64,000 bases of DNA from Thiodiazotropha sp040506195 (GCA_040506195.1 JBEVXH010000014.1:1-64000); one strand, 5' to 3'; positions 1 to 9,321 are shown, counted from the stretch's first letter. The notes: generated by a model from the letters alone, not told the origin. Numbers and translations are program-made.

Positions 1-14
1 GCGCAACCCAAAGG

Positions 15-113
15 GCTGGGGCTATTTTTCCGCCCAGCGGCGTTATCATTCGCTCATGTAGCATAACTACACCTCGCTCATTCTGCCTTGCCGGGCAAAA
101 AAATAGTCCCAGC
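15..113. repeat. REPIN-like inverted pair of short hairpins
   Basis: Two 24-nt arms, 15-38 and 90-113, are inverted copies of each other with 20 of 24 positions matching. Each arm is itself a hairpin: GCTGGG pairs with CCCAGC on the left, and the right arm folds the same way with one wobble. The roughly 50-nt spacer carries a smaller palindrome, TGTAG-CATAA-CTACA at 57-71. Two REP-like hairpins facing each other match the organisation of REPIN/BIME elements. Copy number elsewhere cannot be judged from this window, and the element may extend left of base 1. Confidence 0.5.
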
Positions 114-114
114 A

Positions 115-143
115 GGGCCGATTGGATTAGTGTTAACAGGCCC
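115..143 (-). repeat. 29-bp dispersed GGGCC/GGCCC repeat, copy 1
   Basis: Read on the minus strand it begins GGGCCTGTTAACACTAATCC and ends GGCCC. It is one of four full-length 29-bp copies in this window (115-143, 35701-35729, 39106-39134, 46847-46875), plus one internally deleted copy (3205-3224). The 5-bp ends are inverted repeats. Confidence 0.75.
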
Positions 144-217
144 TAGGCAGCAGAGGCTGTCTATCCGGGCTTGAAACACCCTGCAATTAGTTAAGTAAAA
201 ACTCAAGTTTAATTTAA

Positions 218-243
218 TAATTATAAATAGAACATAATTATAA
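218..243 (+). promoter_or_regulatory. AT-rich leader with direct TAATTATAA repeats
   Basis: The stretch 181-245 upstream of the aminotransferase is very AT-rich, unlike the surrounding DNA. It contains TAATTATAA twice, at 218-226 and 235-243, 17 bp apart. This could be a promoter or regulator-binding region; no specific factor can be named. Confidence 0.3.
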
Positions 244-297
244 TTCGACTAAAGTCATCGCCATATCAGATTTAAATATCCAATCTTTGAGGGATAT

Positions 298-1635
298 ATG
301 GCTGACGACAATTTACCCGCAGGTCTGACTCAGGCGCAGCTTGATGCGCACTGGATGGCGTTCACCGGTAACCGGCAGTTCAAGCAAGACCCCCGCATCA
401 TCATTGCAGCCGAAGGCAACTACTATACCGACCCAGACGGGCGCGATATCTTTGATGGCCTGTCGGGGCTCTGGACTTGCGGGCTGGGTCATGCGCGCCC
501 TGAAATCTCCGAGGCGGTAAGCAACCAGATTAAACGCTTGGATTACATGCCTGCCTTTCAGTACGCGGCGCCCAACTCCTTCGTCCTGGCTGAAAAGATC
601 ACCGAGTTTATGCCGGAAGGGCTGAACCGGGTGGTCTACACCTGTTCCGGTTCCGAATCTGCCGAGACTTCACTAAAGATCGCCCGTGCTTACTGGCGTA
701 AAAAAGGCCAGCCTTCCAAGACTAAATTGATTGGCCGCAGCCTGGGTTACCACGGCGTGAACTGGGGCGGTATCTCCGTTGGCGGCATCGGCCCTAACCG
801 CACCGCGTATGGCGAGGGCCTGGCCGTCGATCATATGCGTCACACCATGCTGCCGGAAAACACCTTCGTCAAAGGACAACCCGAAACCGGCGCCGAGCGG
901 GCCAACGATCTGCTGGATCTGATCGCGCTGCACGATGCGTCCAACATCGCCGCGGTTATTGTTGAGCCGATGTCCGGTTCTGCCGGTGTGATCCCGCCGC
1001 CTAAGGGTTACCTGGATCGTCTGCGCGAAATCTGTGACCGGCACGATATTCTGCTGATCTTCGATGAGGTCATCACGGCTTACGGCCGTATGGGCGCCGC
1101 TACCGGTGCTGAGGCCTTTGGAGTGACCCCGGATATCATCAATACGGCCAAGCAGCTGACCAATGGCGCCATTCCGATGGGCGCGGTGATCTGTAGGCAG
1201 GAGATCTACGATACCTTCATGGTAGATGCCGGTCCCGAATATCTGCCGGAGTTGCTGCACGGTTATACCTACTCCGCCCATCCCGTTGCCTGCGCCGCCG
1301 GACTGGCTTCTCTGAACCTGATTCAGCAAGAGCGGCTTGCGCAGCGGGTCAAAGAGATGAGTCCGTGCTGGGAAGAGGCGGTGCACAGCCTCAAAGGCAG
1401 CAGGTATGTTACCGATATCCGCAGTTTCGGTTTTGCGGCAGGGTTTACCCTGGAAGCCGGTCCGGAAGGCCCATTGCAGCGACCCTTTGATATGGCTATG
1501 CGTATGTGGAAGAAGGGATTCTACGTACGTTGTGGCGGCGCCACGATCCAGTTGGCGCCCTCCTTCATCACAACCAGAAAAGAGATCGATTCACTGGTCA
1601 ACGCATTGGGGGAAAGTTTCAACGAACTGACTTGA
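298..1635 (+). CDS. Class III omega-amino acid:pyruvate aminotransferase
   Basis: A 445-aa cytosolic PLP-dependent fold-type I enzyme of the beta-alanine/omega-amino acid:pyruvate transaminase group. It transfers an amino group from an omega-amino acid (for example beta-alanine or 3-aminoisobutyrate) to pyruvate, leaving a semialdehyde. The Schiff-base lysine is K285 in NTAKQLTNGAIPMG, and the PLP-ring aspartate is D256 in LLIFDEVITAYGR, both at the usual family positions. The start is supported by GAGGG four bases upstream of the ATG. The next gene, mmsA, oxidises such semialdehydes, so the pair probably works as a unit. Family assignment is firm; exact substrate is inference. Confidence 0.9.
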   Translation: MADDNLPAGLTQAQLDAHWMAFTGNRQFKQDPRIIIAAEGNYYTDPDGRDIFDGLSGLWTCGLGHARPEISEAVSNQIKRLDYMPAFQYAAPNSFVLAEKITEFMPEGLNRVVYTCSGSESAETSLKIARAYWRKKGQPSKTKLIGRSLGYHGVNWGGISVGGIGPNRTAYGEGLAVDHMRHTMLPENTFVKGQPETGAERANDLLDLIALHDASNIAAVIVEPMSGSAGVIPPPKGYLDRLREICDRHDILLIFDEVITAYGRMGAATGAEAFGVTPDIINTAKQLTNGAIPMGAVICRQEIYDTFMVDAGPEYLPELLHGYTYSAHPVACAAGLASLNLIQQERLAQRVKEMSPCWEEAVHSLKGSRYVTDIRSFGFAAGFTLEAGPEGPLQRPFDMAMRMWKKGFYVRCGGATIQLAPSFITTRKEIDSLVNALGESFNELT

Positions 1636-1714
1636 TGCAACGCTGGAAAATCCATCAATTACCCAATGCTTGGGCGGGTTAGACAACTCGCACCATTTTA
1701 CCTGAGGAAATAGC

Positions 1715-3205
1715 ATGACCACTGTTGGACATCTGATCAATGGCGAAATACGCACTGATGCGGAACGCACCCAAGATGTATACAACCCCGCTACCGGCGA
1801 GGTCGGCAAGCAGGTGGCTATCGCATCTTCTGAAACCGTCGAAGAAGCCATCGCCGTGGCCCAGGCCGCTTATCCTGCTTGGCGCAACACCCCGCCGGCT
1901 AGACGTGCCCGGGTGATGTTCAGGTTCAAAGAGCTGCTTGAACTCAACGCCGAAAAGATCTGCATGATGATCGGCGAGGAGCACGGGAAGATCGCCCATG
2001 ATGCCGCAGGTGAGTTGCAGCGTGGCATCGAGAATGTTGAATATGCCTGCTGCGCACCCGAGCTGCTTAAGGGTGAACACGCCAAGAATGTCGGTTCGGC
2101 CATCGATTCATGGAGCGAGTTTCAGCCGCTGGGCGTGGTTGCCGGCATCACACCCTTCAACTTCCCTGCGATGGTGCCGTTGTGGATGTACCCCATGGCG
2201 ATCGTTTGTGGCAACACCTTCATACTGAAACCGTCCGAGCGCGACCCGTCATCCACCCTGTTTATTGCTCAACTGTTGGCGGAGGCCGGATTGCCGGCAG
2301 GTGTTTTGAATGTGGTCAACGGCGATAAGCTGGCGGTCGATACCTTGCTCAACGATAAGCGCGTGCAAGCGGTAAGTTTCGTTGGTTCTACGCCGGTTGC
2401 CGAGTACATCTACACCACCGCCAATGCAAACGGTAAGCGCTGCCAGGCGCTTGGCGGCGCTAAAAATCACGCCATCGTCATGCCGGATGCCGATCTGGAT
2501 AATGCGGTCAATGCGCTGACCGGCGCCGCGTTCGGATCCTCCGGCGAGCGTTGCATGGCGCTGTCGGTAGCCGTCTGTGTCGGTAAGCAGACACAAAGCG
2601 CATTTATCGCCAAGATGAAGAGCGCGATGGAGACGCTCAAAGTCGGTGCTTACTCAGATCGCGATAATGATTTTGGTCCGCTTATCACCAAAGAGCATCA
2701 GGAGAAAGTGATTGGCTATATCGATAGCGCCGAAGCTGACGGCGCCATCATAGAGGTGGACGGGCGGAATACACGGGTAGCCGGTTACGAGGATGGTTTT
2801 TTTGTCGGCGGTACGCTGATCAATAACGTTACGGCAAAAATGCACTCTTACCTCAACGAGATCTTCGGTCCGGTGCTGCAGGTAATGTGCGTCGACACAA
2901 TGGAAGAGGCGATGCGGTTGATCAATGATCATGAGTATGGCAACGGTACCTGTATCTTTACCCGTGACGGTGAAGCGGCCCGTTACTTCTCTGACAATAT
3001 TCTGGTAGGCATGGTCGGCATCAATGTGCCGTTGCCGGTTCCGGTTTCGTATCACAGCTTTGGTGGCTGGAAGCGTTCACTGTTCGGCGATCTGCATGCC
3101 TATGGTCCGGATGCAGTGCGTTTCTATACCAAGCGCAAGACCATCACGCAGCGCTGGCCGTCAGCGGGTGTGCGTGAAGGTGTTCAGTTCGCATTTCCCA
3201 GCTAG
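1715..3205 (+). CDS. mmsA: CoA-acylating methylmalonate-semialdehyde dehydrogenase
   Basis: A 496-aa aldehyde dehydrogenase superfamily enzyme of the MmsA type. It converts methylmalonate semialdehyde (or malonate semialdehyde) plus CoA and NAD to propionyl-CoA (or acetyl-CoA) with CO2 release. The catalytic cysteine is C280 in GSSGERCMAL, and the Rossmann NAD-binding segment includes FVGSTPVAEYIY. It lies 79 bp downstream of the aminotransferase, which supports a role in beta-alanine, valine or 3-aminoisobutyrate breakdown. Its TAG stop overlaps the first base of a dispersed-repeat copy. Confidence 0.93.
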   Translation: MTTVGHLINGEIRTDAERTQDVYNPATGEVGKQVAIASSETVEEAIAVAQAAYPAWRNTPPARRARVMFRFKELLELNAEKICMMIGEEHGKIAHDAAGELQRGIENVEYACCAPELLKGEHAKNVGSAIDSWSEFQPLGVVAGITPFNFPAMVPLWMYPMAIVCGNTFILKPSERDPSSTLFIAQLLAEAGLPAGVLNVVNGDKLAVDTLLNDKRVQAVSFVGSTPVAEYIYTTANANGKRCQALGGAKNHAIVMPDADLDNAVNALTGAAFGSSGERCMALSVAVCVGKQTQSAFIAKMKSAMETLKVGAYSDRDNDFGPLITKEHQEKVIGYIDSAEADGAIIEVDGRNTRVAGYEDGFFVGGTLINNVTAKMHSYLNEIFGPVLQVMCVDTMEEAMRLINDHEYGNGTCIFTRDGEAARYFSDNILVGMVGINVPLPVPVSYHSFGGWKRSLFGDLHAYGPDAVRFYTKRKTITQRWPSAGVREGVQFAFPS

Positions 3206-3224
3206 GGCCTGTTTACACTGGCCC
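3205..3224 (+). repeat. Dispersed GGGCC/GGCCC repeat, shortened copy 2
   Basis: GGGCCTGTTTACACT followed directly by GGCCC. It matches both ends of the 29-bp repeat but lacks about nine bases of the centre. It begins on the last base of the mmsA TAG stop codon. Confidence 0.5.
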
Positions 3225-3272
3225 AACAGGCACTGTTCTGTCTGAAAAGCGCCAATCAAAGCGCAGGGATGT

Positions 3273-3293
3273 TTGTTCATGACGAATGAACAA
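3273..3293. promoter_or_regulatory. Operator-like inverted repeat before the beta-oxidation genes
   Basis: A perfect 8-bp inverted repeat, TTGTTCAT at 3273-3280 and ATGAACAA at 3286-3293, with a 5-bp spacer GACGA. It sits about 60 bp upstream of the hydroxyacyl-CoA dehydrogenase gene. The size and position fit a dimeric repressor such as a TetR-type fatty-acid regulator, but the binding protein is not identifiable here. Confidence 0.4.
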
Positions 3294-3353
3294 TGAGGAA
3301 CACTGAAATGTGATGACCTGATGGTAATTATTATGTCTATGTGGGTGTGATTT

Positions 3354-5654
3354 ATGAGTTCGAATATTAAGTCTGTTGCAGTGCTCGGTGCGGGCGTTAT
3401 GGGTGGAGGAATTGCCGCCCAGGTAGCCAATGCAGGATTTCCTGTGGTGTTGCTGGATATCGTTCCGGATGGCGCAGTCAACCGGAACCAAGTGGCTGAG
3501 TCTGCTGTTCAGCGCCTGCATAAAACGGGGGGTTTTATGCACCCTGTAAACGCCAATCTCATCACCACCGGTAACCTAGAGGATGATCTCGGCTTACTTG
3601 CGGATTGTGACTGGATTGTCGAGGCGGTCATAGAACAGCTCGATATCAAGAGTGACCTCTACAGGCGGGTTGATGCGGTACGAAAAACCGGTTCAGTGAT
3701 CTCATCAAATACATCGACCATCCCACTGCGGCTGCTGGTCGAAGGGCAGTCGGAGGCATTCGCCCGGGATTTTCTCATTACCCACTTCTTTAATCCGCCG
3801 CGTCATATGCGGCTACTGGAGTTGGTGGGAAGTGAGAAGACCCGTCCGGAGGCCCTGGCGCAGATCCGTGAATTTGCAGACGTTCAACTCGGTAAAGGCA
3901 TTGTTGCCTGCAAGGACACCCCGGGATTTATCGCCAATCGCATCGGCATCTACTGGATGCAGTGCGGATTGTTGAGCGCTTTCGAAATGGGCGTCACGGT
4001 GGAACAGGCCGATGCGGTCATGAGCCGTCCTGTCGGCATCCCCAAGACAGGCATCTTTGGATTATGGGACTTGATCGGGATCGATCTTGGGCCTCACTTG
4101 ATCAGGAGTATGACCTCAACCCTGGAACCGACAGATCGCTTTCACCCCTTGGCGAAGACGCCGCAATTGGTCAGTGAGATGATTGCCGATGGTTACACCG
4201 GCCGCAAGGGCAGGGGGGGGTTCTACCGTATGAATAAGTCATGCGGTAAGAAACGGATGGAGAGCAAGAATCTGCTTAGTGGCGATTATCAACCTGTCGC
4301 CAAGCCGGAACTTGAAAGTCTGGTATCGGCGAAATCCGGTCTTAGCAGTCTTGTCAGTCACCCGGATCGTGGAGGCCGTTTTGCCTGGGAAGTGCTCTCC
4401 AGCACCCTGTGCTATGCAGCATCACTGGTACCCGAGATCTGTGATCAGATTGACGGTGTTGATGAGGCGATGAGGCTGGGTTATGCCTGGAAATACGGTC
4501 CCTTTGAATTGATTGATCAATTGGGCGCCGCCTGGTTTGTCGAACGCCTGAAGACCGAGGGGCGTGAGGTGCCGGCTATCCTTGAAAAGCTCGGCAACGG
4601 CAGTTTTTACCGGATCGAAAATGGCGTTCGTCAGCAGTTCTCTGTGGATGGTCAATACCGCGATATCGAACGACCGGAGGGTGTGCTATTGCTGGCCGAC
4701 ATCAAGCAGCGTAACCGGCCTCTGGCTCAGAACAGCGCGGCAACCCTGTGGGATATCGGTGATGGCGTGGCCTGTCTGGAATTTCATACCAAGATGAATG
4801 CGATGGAGCCGGCGATCCTGCAAATGATTGAGGAATCGATCGATATTGTCGGAAGCCGTTTCAAGGCCCTGGTGCTCTATAACGAGGGTCCTGCATTCTG
4901 CGCCGGCGCCAATCTCAGCTTGATCAGGCAGTCGATTGTAGACCAGGACTGGAGTGCGATGACCGGGTTGATAGAGGCTGGACAGCTGGCTTATCGAAAG
5001 ATGCAGTCGTCGCCATTTCCTGTTGTAGGCGCTCCGTCAGGCATGGCGCTCGGCGGCGGCTGCGAAATACTGCTGCACTGCGACGCTATTCAAGCACATG
5101 CGGAGACCTATGCGGGTCTGGTGGAGATCGGTGTGGGCTTAGTGCCCGCCTGGGGTGGTTGCAAGGAGATGCTCAAACGCTGGAATGCCCGCACCGACAG
5201 TGAGAGTGCTGCATTAAGGGCCTTTGAGCTGATTGCGACCGCGAAGGTCTCAGGTTCTGCCGCCGGGGCGCAGAGTATGGGGCTGCTGCGCGAGGATGAC
5301 CGGATCACCATGAATCGGGATCGTCTGCTGGCCGACGCAAAGGCCAAGGCGCTGGCCTTGACCGTTGATTACCAGCCACATCCCGCTGGCGGCATTCCGC
5401 TTGCCGGCGAGAACGCAAAAGGGGAAATGTTAAAACAGTTAGAGGCCTTTGCCGCAGCCGGCAAGGCCACTTCGCACGACCTGGTGGTTGGCGCCGCCCT
5501 GGCCGATATTCTCACCGGTCATGAGGCGGGAGAGTGCAGTGAGGACGACCTATATATCCGAGAGCTTGGCGCATTCAGTGCGTTGCTGCGTACTGCCGAC
5601 ACCCTGGCCCGAATTGAACACATGTTGAATACCGGAAAACCCCTGAGGAACTAG
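3354..5654 (+). CDS. 3-hydroxyacyl-CoA dehydrogenase / enoyl-CoA hydratase fusion (FadN-like)
   Basis: A 766-aa bifunctional beta-oxidation enzyme. The NAD-binding hydroxyacyl-CoA dehydrogenase domain comes first (GAGVMGGGIAAQ near residue 12; HFFNPPRHM with the catalytic His; CKDTPGFIANRI). Two dehydrogenase C-terminal helical domains follow, up to about residue 410. The crotonase domain is C-terminal (about 465-640; AFCAGANLSL and MALGGGCEI form the oxyanion hole). This dehydrogenase-first order is that of FadN-type proteins, opposite to E. coli FadB. It hydrates enoyl-CoA and oxidises 3-hydroxyacyl-CoA. It ends 3 bp before the acyl-CoA dehydrogenase, so the two are surely co-transcribed. 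Confidence 0.92.
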   Translation: MSSNIKSVAVLGAGVMGGGIAAQVANAGFPVVLLDIVPDGAVNRNQVAESAVQRLHKTGGFMHPVNANLITTGNLEDDLGLLADCDWIVEAVIEQLDIKSDLYRRVDAVRKTGSVISSNTSTIPLRLLVEGQSEAFARDFLITHFFNPPRHMRLLELVGSEKTRPEALAQIREFADVQLGKGIVACKDTPGFIANRIGIYWMQCGLLSAFEMGVTVEQADAVMSRPVGIPKTGIFGLWDLIGIDLGPHLIRSMTSTLEPTDRFHPLAKTPQLVSEMIADGYTGRKGRGGFYRMNKSCGKKRMESKNLLSGDYQPVAKPELESLVSAKSGLSSLVSHPDRGGRFAWEVLSSTLCYAASLVPEICDQIDGVDEAMRLGYAWKYGPFELIDQLGAAWFVERLKTEGREVPAILEKLGNGSFYRIENGVRQQFSVDGQYRDIERPEGVLLLADIKQRNRPLAQNSAATLWDIGDGVACLEFHTKMNAMEPAILQMIEESIDIVGSRFKALVLYNEGPAFCAGANLSLIRQSIVDQDWSAMTGLIEAGQLAYRKMQSSPFPVVGAPSGMALGGGCEILLHCDAIQAHAETYAGLVEIGVGLVPAWGGCKEMLKRWNARTDSESAALRAFELIATAKVSGSAAGAQSMGLLREDDRITMNRDRLLADAKAKALALTVDYQPHPAGGIPLAGENAKGEMLKQLEAFAAAGKATSHDLVVGAALADILTGHEAGECSEDDLYIRELGAFSALLRTADTLARIEHMLNTGKPLRN

Positions 5655-5657
5655 ATC

Positions 5658-7442
5658 ATGCTCAGTTATAAAGCGCCACTGCGCGACATGCGTTTTATCT
5701 TTGACGAAGTGCTTGACGGCAGTCGTCTGCAAGCCTTATCTGGTTTCGAAGAGGTGGATCCCGATACCGTGGAGGCGATCCTGGAGGAGGCGGGTAAGTT
5801 CTGTGAAAACGAGCTGCTGCCGCTCAACCGTGATGGTGACGAGGAGGGCTGTCGCTGGGAAGGCGGGCGGGTGACCACTCCGAAAGGCTTCAAGGAAGCC
5901 TATCGGTCCCTGTGCGAATCGGGTTGGAACTCCATCGCCATGGACGCAGACTACGGCGGCCAGGGTCTGCCCAAGACCTTGCATCTGATGATCGATGAGA
6001 TGATATGTTCCACCAATCTGTCATTCAGCCTCTACCCTGGGTTGACCAATGGCGCCTATGCCGCGCTGGCCACCTACGCCAGTGATGAAATCAAGGAGAC
6101 CTATTTCCCAAGAATGGCTGACGGCACCTGGAGTGCCAGTATGTGTCTGACCGAACCCCACTGCGGTACCGATCTGGGGCTGCTGCGAACCAGGGCCGTC
6201 CCTCAGGATGACGGGAGTTACCGTATCAGCGGCACCAAGATCTTCATTACCGCCGGTGAGCACGATCTGACAGACAATATCCTCCATCTGGTATTGGCGC
6301 GCACCCCCGATGCCCCGAAGGGGATTAAGGGCATCAGCCTGTTTCTGGTGCCCAAGATCCTGGTCGGAGACGACGGATCGCCGGGTGAAGCCAATGGCGT
6401 CACCTGTGGTTCCATCGAACATAAAATGGGTATCAAGGCCTCGGCCACCTGCGTATTAAATTTTGATGATGCGAAGGGCTTTCTGATCGGTGATCTGAAC
6501 AGAGGCATGCGCGCCATGTTCAAGATGATGAACACCGAGCGTGTCGCGGTGGGGGTGCAGGGGTTGGGTATCAGTGAAGCGGCTTACCAGGCTGCTGTCG
6601 GGTACGCACGCGAGCGTATCCAGGGCCGTGCTCTGACCGGCGCCAAGCAGCCGGATATGGCGGCTGATCCGCTGATTGTCCACCCCGATGTGCGCCGCAT
6701 GCTGCTGACTGTTCGCGCCAATACCGAAGGTTGTCGCGCCTTGGCTATCTGGCTGGGGATGCAGCTTGATATCTCGGTCCACGAACAGGATGCAGGGAAA
6801 CGCCAGGAAGCCGAGGACCTGGTGGCCTTGCTGACGCCGGTGGCCAAAGCCTACCTGACGGATGTCGGTTTTGAGTCGGCTGTTTTGGGCCAGCAGGTAT
6901 TCGGTGGCCACGGCTACATCCGCGAGCACGGCATGGAACAGCTGGTGCGGGATGCACGTATAGCGCAGATCTATGAGGGCGCCAACGGTATACAGGCCAT
7001 GGATCTGGTGGGCCGCAAGCTTCCGGCCGAAGGCGGGCGTTATCTTGATCGTTACTTTGCCTTGATAGGAGCCTTCATTAACGAATACAAGAGTGAAGGC
7101 GTACTTGAGGAATTTGTTCAACCCCTGGTCCAGGCGTTTGGGCATTTGCACGAGGCGACAGATTGGCTGTCCCGATCGGCGGTTGAAAATGCGGATGAGA
7201 TAGGGGCGGCGGCCTACGATTATCTGTGCCTTATCGGACAAGTCACGCTGGCACTGCTTTGGGTTCAGATGGCCAAGACCGCGCTGGCTAAACAGGCGGA
7301 GTCGGGTGAGGTGTTCTATCGCACCAAACTCAAAACGGCGCGTTTCTATATGCGGCGCCTGCTGCCGCAAACCCAGTCGTTACTGGCCTCGATCAAGTCC
7401 GGCGCCGCCAGCCTGATGGAATTTGATGAGGAGGAGTTCTAA
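5658..7442 (+). CDS. Acyl-CoA dehydrogenase with extra C-terminal domain
   Basis: A 594-aa flavoprotein of the larger acyl-CoA dehydrogenase class carrying a C-terminal helical extension (about 470-594), as in FadE-type enzymes of pseudomonads. It introduces the trans-2 double bond and passes electrons to ETF. The FAD and substrate core is seen in CLTEPHCGTDLGLL, GTKIFITAGEHD and the QQVFGGHGYIREHGMEQ segment. The catalytic base is E440 in IYEGANGIQ. It follows the dehydrogenase/hydratase by 3 bp and is followed by the ETF genes, its electron acceptor. Chain-length specificity cannot be read from the sequence. Confidence 0.92.
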   Translation: MLSYKAPLRDMRFIFDEVLDGSRLQALSGFEEVDPDTVEAILEEAGKFCENELLPLNRDGDEEGCRWEGGRVTTPKGFKEAYRSLCESGWNSIAMDADYGGQGLPKTLHLMIDEMICSTNLSFSLYPGLTNGAYAALATYASDEIKETYFPRMADGTWSASMCLTEPHCGTDLGLLRTRAVPQDDGSYRISGTKIFITAGEHDLTDNILHLVLARTPDAPKGIKGISLFLVPKILVGDDGSPGEANGVTCGSIEHKMGIKASATCVLNFDDAKGFLIGDLNRGMRAMFKMMNTERVAVGVQGLGISEAAYQAAVGYARERIQGRALTGAKQPDMAADPLIVHPDVRRMLLTVRANTEGCRALAIWLGMQLDISVHEQDAGKRQEAEDLVALLTPVAKAYLTDVGFESAVLGQQVFGGHGYIREHGMEQLVRDARIAQIYEGANGIQAMDLVGRKLPAEGGRYLDRYFALIGAFINEYKSEGVLEEFVQPLVQAFGHLHEATDWLSRSAVENADEIGAAAYDYLCLIGQVTLALLWVQMAKTALAKQAESGEVFYRTKLKTARFYMRRLLPQTQSLLASIKSGAASLMEFDEEEF

Positions 7443-7453
7443 CTGCTTTTTTG

Positions 7454-7540
7454 GTCGGTATGGAGTCATGCTACCTCCGCCACAGACGGGAAAACATTCC
7501 TCCATTCCTATGTGGATTCTTTACCCATACCGACTTTTTT
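7454..7540 (+). terminator. Possible terminator or attenuator between acyl-CoA dehydrogenase and etfB
   Basis: GTCGGTATGG at 7454-7463 is perfectly complementary to CCATACCGAC at 7525-7534, which is followed at once by TTTTTT. The 61-nt apical region is long for a simple terminator, so this may be an attenuator or a processing stem that lowers ETF expression relative to the upstream enzymes. Confidence 0.35.
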
Positions 7541-7607
7541 CATTCCAAGGGTCAGGGCTGCAGCCTAAGGCGACAGCCGCTGACCGGAACCTGAACAGGA
7601 GATAGAG

Positions 7608-8360
7608 ATGAAGGTTTTGGTCGCAGTCAAGCGCGTCATCGACGCCAATGTCAAGCCCCGGCTGAAGGCTGACGGCAGCGGTGTTGAACTGGCCAATGCA
7701 AAGATGGCCATGAATCCATTCGATGAGATTGCCGTGGAAGAGGCCGTTCGTCTGAAAGAGTCGGGCAAGGTCTCTGAAGTGGTGATCGTTTCGATGGGGC
7801 AAGCAAAGTGTCAGGAGACTATCCGGGTTGCGCTGGCGATGGGGGGCGATCGCGGCATCCACGTACAGACGGAGGGCGAACTGCAGCCGTTGGCCGTTGC
7901 CAAGCTGCTAAAGGAACTGGTTGAGGTTGAACGGCCCGACCTGGTCATCACGGGCAAGCAGGCGATCGATGATGATTCCAACCAGACCGGTCAGATGCTG
8001 GCCGCGCTGCTCGATTGGCCGCAGGGTACCTTTGCTTCAAAGGTCGAGTTGGCTGAGCGCGAGGTTACCGTGACCCGTGAGATCGACGGCGGCCTGGAGA
8101 CTTTGGCGCTGGATCTGCCAGCGCTGATCACCACCGATCTGCGCCTTAACGAGCCGCGCTACGTCAAGTTGCCGAACATCATGAAGGCGAAGAAGAAACC
8201 GCTGGAGGTGAAGAGCCCGGAAGATTTGGGCGTGGTTATCACCTCCGGTCTGAGCACGCTCAAGGTGGAAGAACCGCAGGTTCGCGCAGCAGGTATCAAG
8301 GTGGCTGATGTGGCCGAGCTGGTCGAGAAACTGAAAAATGAGGCAAAGGTATTGTCATGA
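7608..8360 (+). CDS. etfB: Electron transfer flavoprotein beta subunit
   Basis: A 250-aa EtfB, the AMP-binding subunit of the soluble ETF heterodimer that collects electrons from acyl-CoA dehydrogenases. The N-terminus MKVLVAVKRVIDANVKPR and the family signature region (VELAEREVTVTREIDGGLET, with DLPALITTDLRLNEPRY after it) are typical. AGGAG lies six or seven bases upstream of the ATG. Its stop overlaps the etfA start by 4 bp (ATGA), implying translational coupling and equal subunit supply. Confidence 0.96.
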   Translation: MKVLVAVKRVIDANVKPRLKADGSGVELANAKMAMNPFDEIAVEEAVRLKESGKVSEVVIVSMGQAKCQETIRVALAMGGDRGIHVQTEGELQPLAVAKLLKELVEVERPDLVITGKQAIDDDSNQTGQMLAALLDWPQGTFASKVELAEREVTVTREIDGGLETLALDLPALITTDLRLNEPRYVKLPNIMKAKKKPLEVKSPEDLGVVITSGLSTLKVEEPQVRAAGIKVADVAELVEKLKNEAKVLS

Positions 8361-9280
8361 GTACCCTGGTAATCGCTGAACACGACAACAATGCGCTTAA
8401 ATCGTCCACCGCGCACACTGTCGCCGCAGCTGCGCAGTTAGGCAAGGTGACAGCATTGGTGGCCGGTTACGGTTGCCGGGCCGCAGCCGAGCAGGTAGCC
8501 GAACTACAAGGCGTAGAGAAGGTGCTGCTGGTCGAGGCGGAGATCTATGCGCATCACCTGGCGGAGCAGTTGGCCCCGTTGGTTGTGGCTAATGCATCGG
8601 GTTTTGATCATCTGTTGGCCCCGGCAACCACCTTCGGTAAGAATTTGATGCCGCGGGTGGCCGCACTGCTTGATGTGGCGCAAATCTCCGATATTGTCAC
8701 TATCGAAAGCACCGACACGTTCAAGCGCCCGATCTATGCCGGTAACGCCATTGCCACCGTGCAATCGACTGATCCGGTCAAGGTGATCACCGTACGTGGC
8801 ACCGCCTTTGATTCGGCCCCCGCGGGGAATGCGGCGGTAATCGAGGAGATTGCCGCTGGGGGTGACGTTGCCGGTTCACGCTTCTTCAGTCAGGAGCTGA
8901 ATAAATCGGATCGTCCCGAGCTGACTGCGGCCAAGACCGTCGTATCCGGCGGCAGGGGTATGGGTTCTGCCGAGAACTTCCACATGCTTGAAAAACTGGC
9001 CGATAAGCTGGGCGCCGCTGTGGGTGCCTCCCGGGCCGCTGTGGATGCCGGGTTTGTACCCAACGATTACCAGGTCGGACAGACCGGCAAGATTGTCGCT
9101 CCCGACCTTTATATCGCGGTCGGTATCTCCGGGGCCATTCAGCATTTGGCCGGCATGAAGGACTCCAAGGTGATCGTGGCGATCAACAAGGACGAAGAGG
9201 CCCCGATCTTCCAGGTGGCGGACTACGGTCTGGTGGCGGATCTGTTCGATGTCATACCCGAGTTGACCGGTGCGGTCTGA
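8357..9280 (+). CDS. etfA: Electron transfer flavoprotein alpha subunit
   Basis: A 307-aa EtfA, the FAD-binding subunit. The C-terminal FAD-domain motif is clear: GQTGKIVAPDLYIAVGISG and AINKDEEAPIFQVADYG. It dimerises with EtfB and delivers electrons to the quinone oxidoreductase encoded just downstream. The 4-bp overlap with etfB fixes the start. Confidence 0.96.
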   Translation: MSTLVIAEHDNNALKSSTAHTVAAAAQLGKVTALVAGYGCRAAAEQVAELQGVEKVLLVEAEIYAHHLAEQLAPLVVANASGFDHLLAPATTFGKNLMPRVAALLDVAQISDIVTIESTDTFKRPIYAGNAIATVQSTDPVKVITVRGTAFDSAPAGNAAVIEEIAAGGDVAGSRFFSQELNKSDRPELTAAKTVVSGGRGMGSAENFHMLEKLADKLGAAVGASRAAVDAGFVPNDYQVGQTGKIVAPDLYIAVGISGAIQHLAGMKDSKVIVAINKDEEAPIFQVADYGLVADLFDVIPELTGAV

Positions 9281-9321
9281 GCCAAACCGTAAACAGCAAT
9301 CGAAATTCAGGAGTGAGTGGC

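Noticed and set aside
6456..7370. A 304-codon minus-strand frame inside the acyl-CoA dehydrogenase gene
   Set aside because: Shadow of a gene with intact catalytic motifs; no recognisable protein features.
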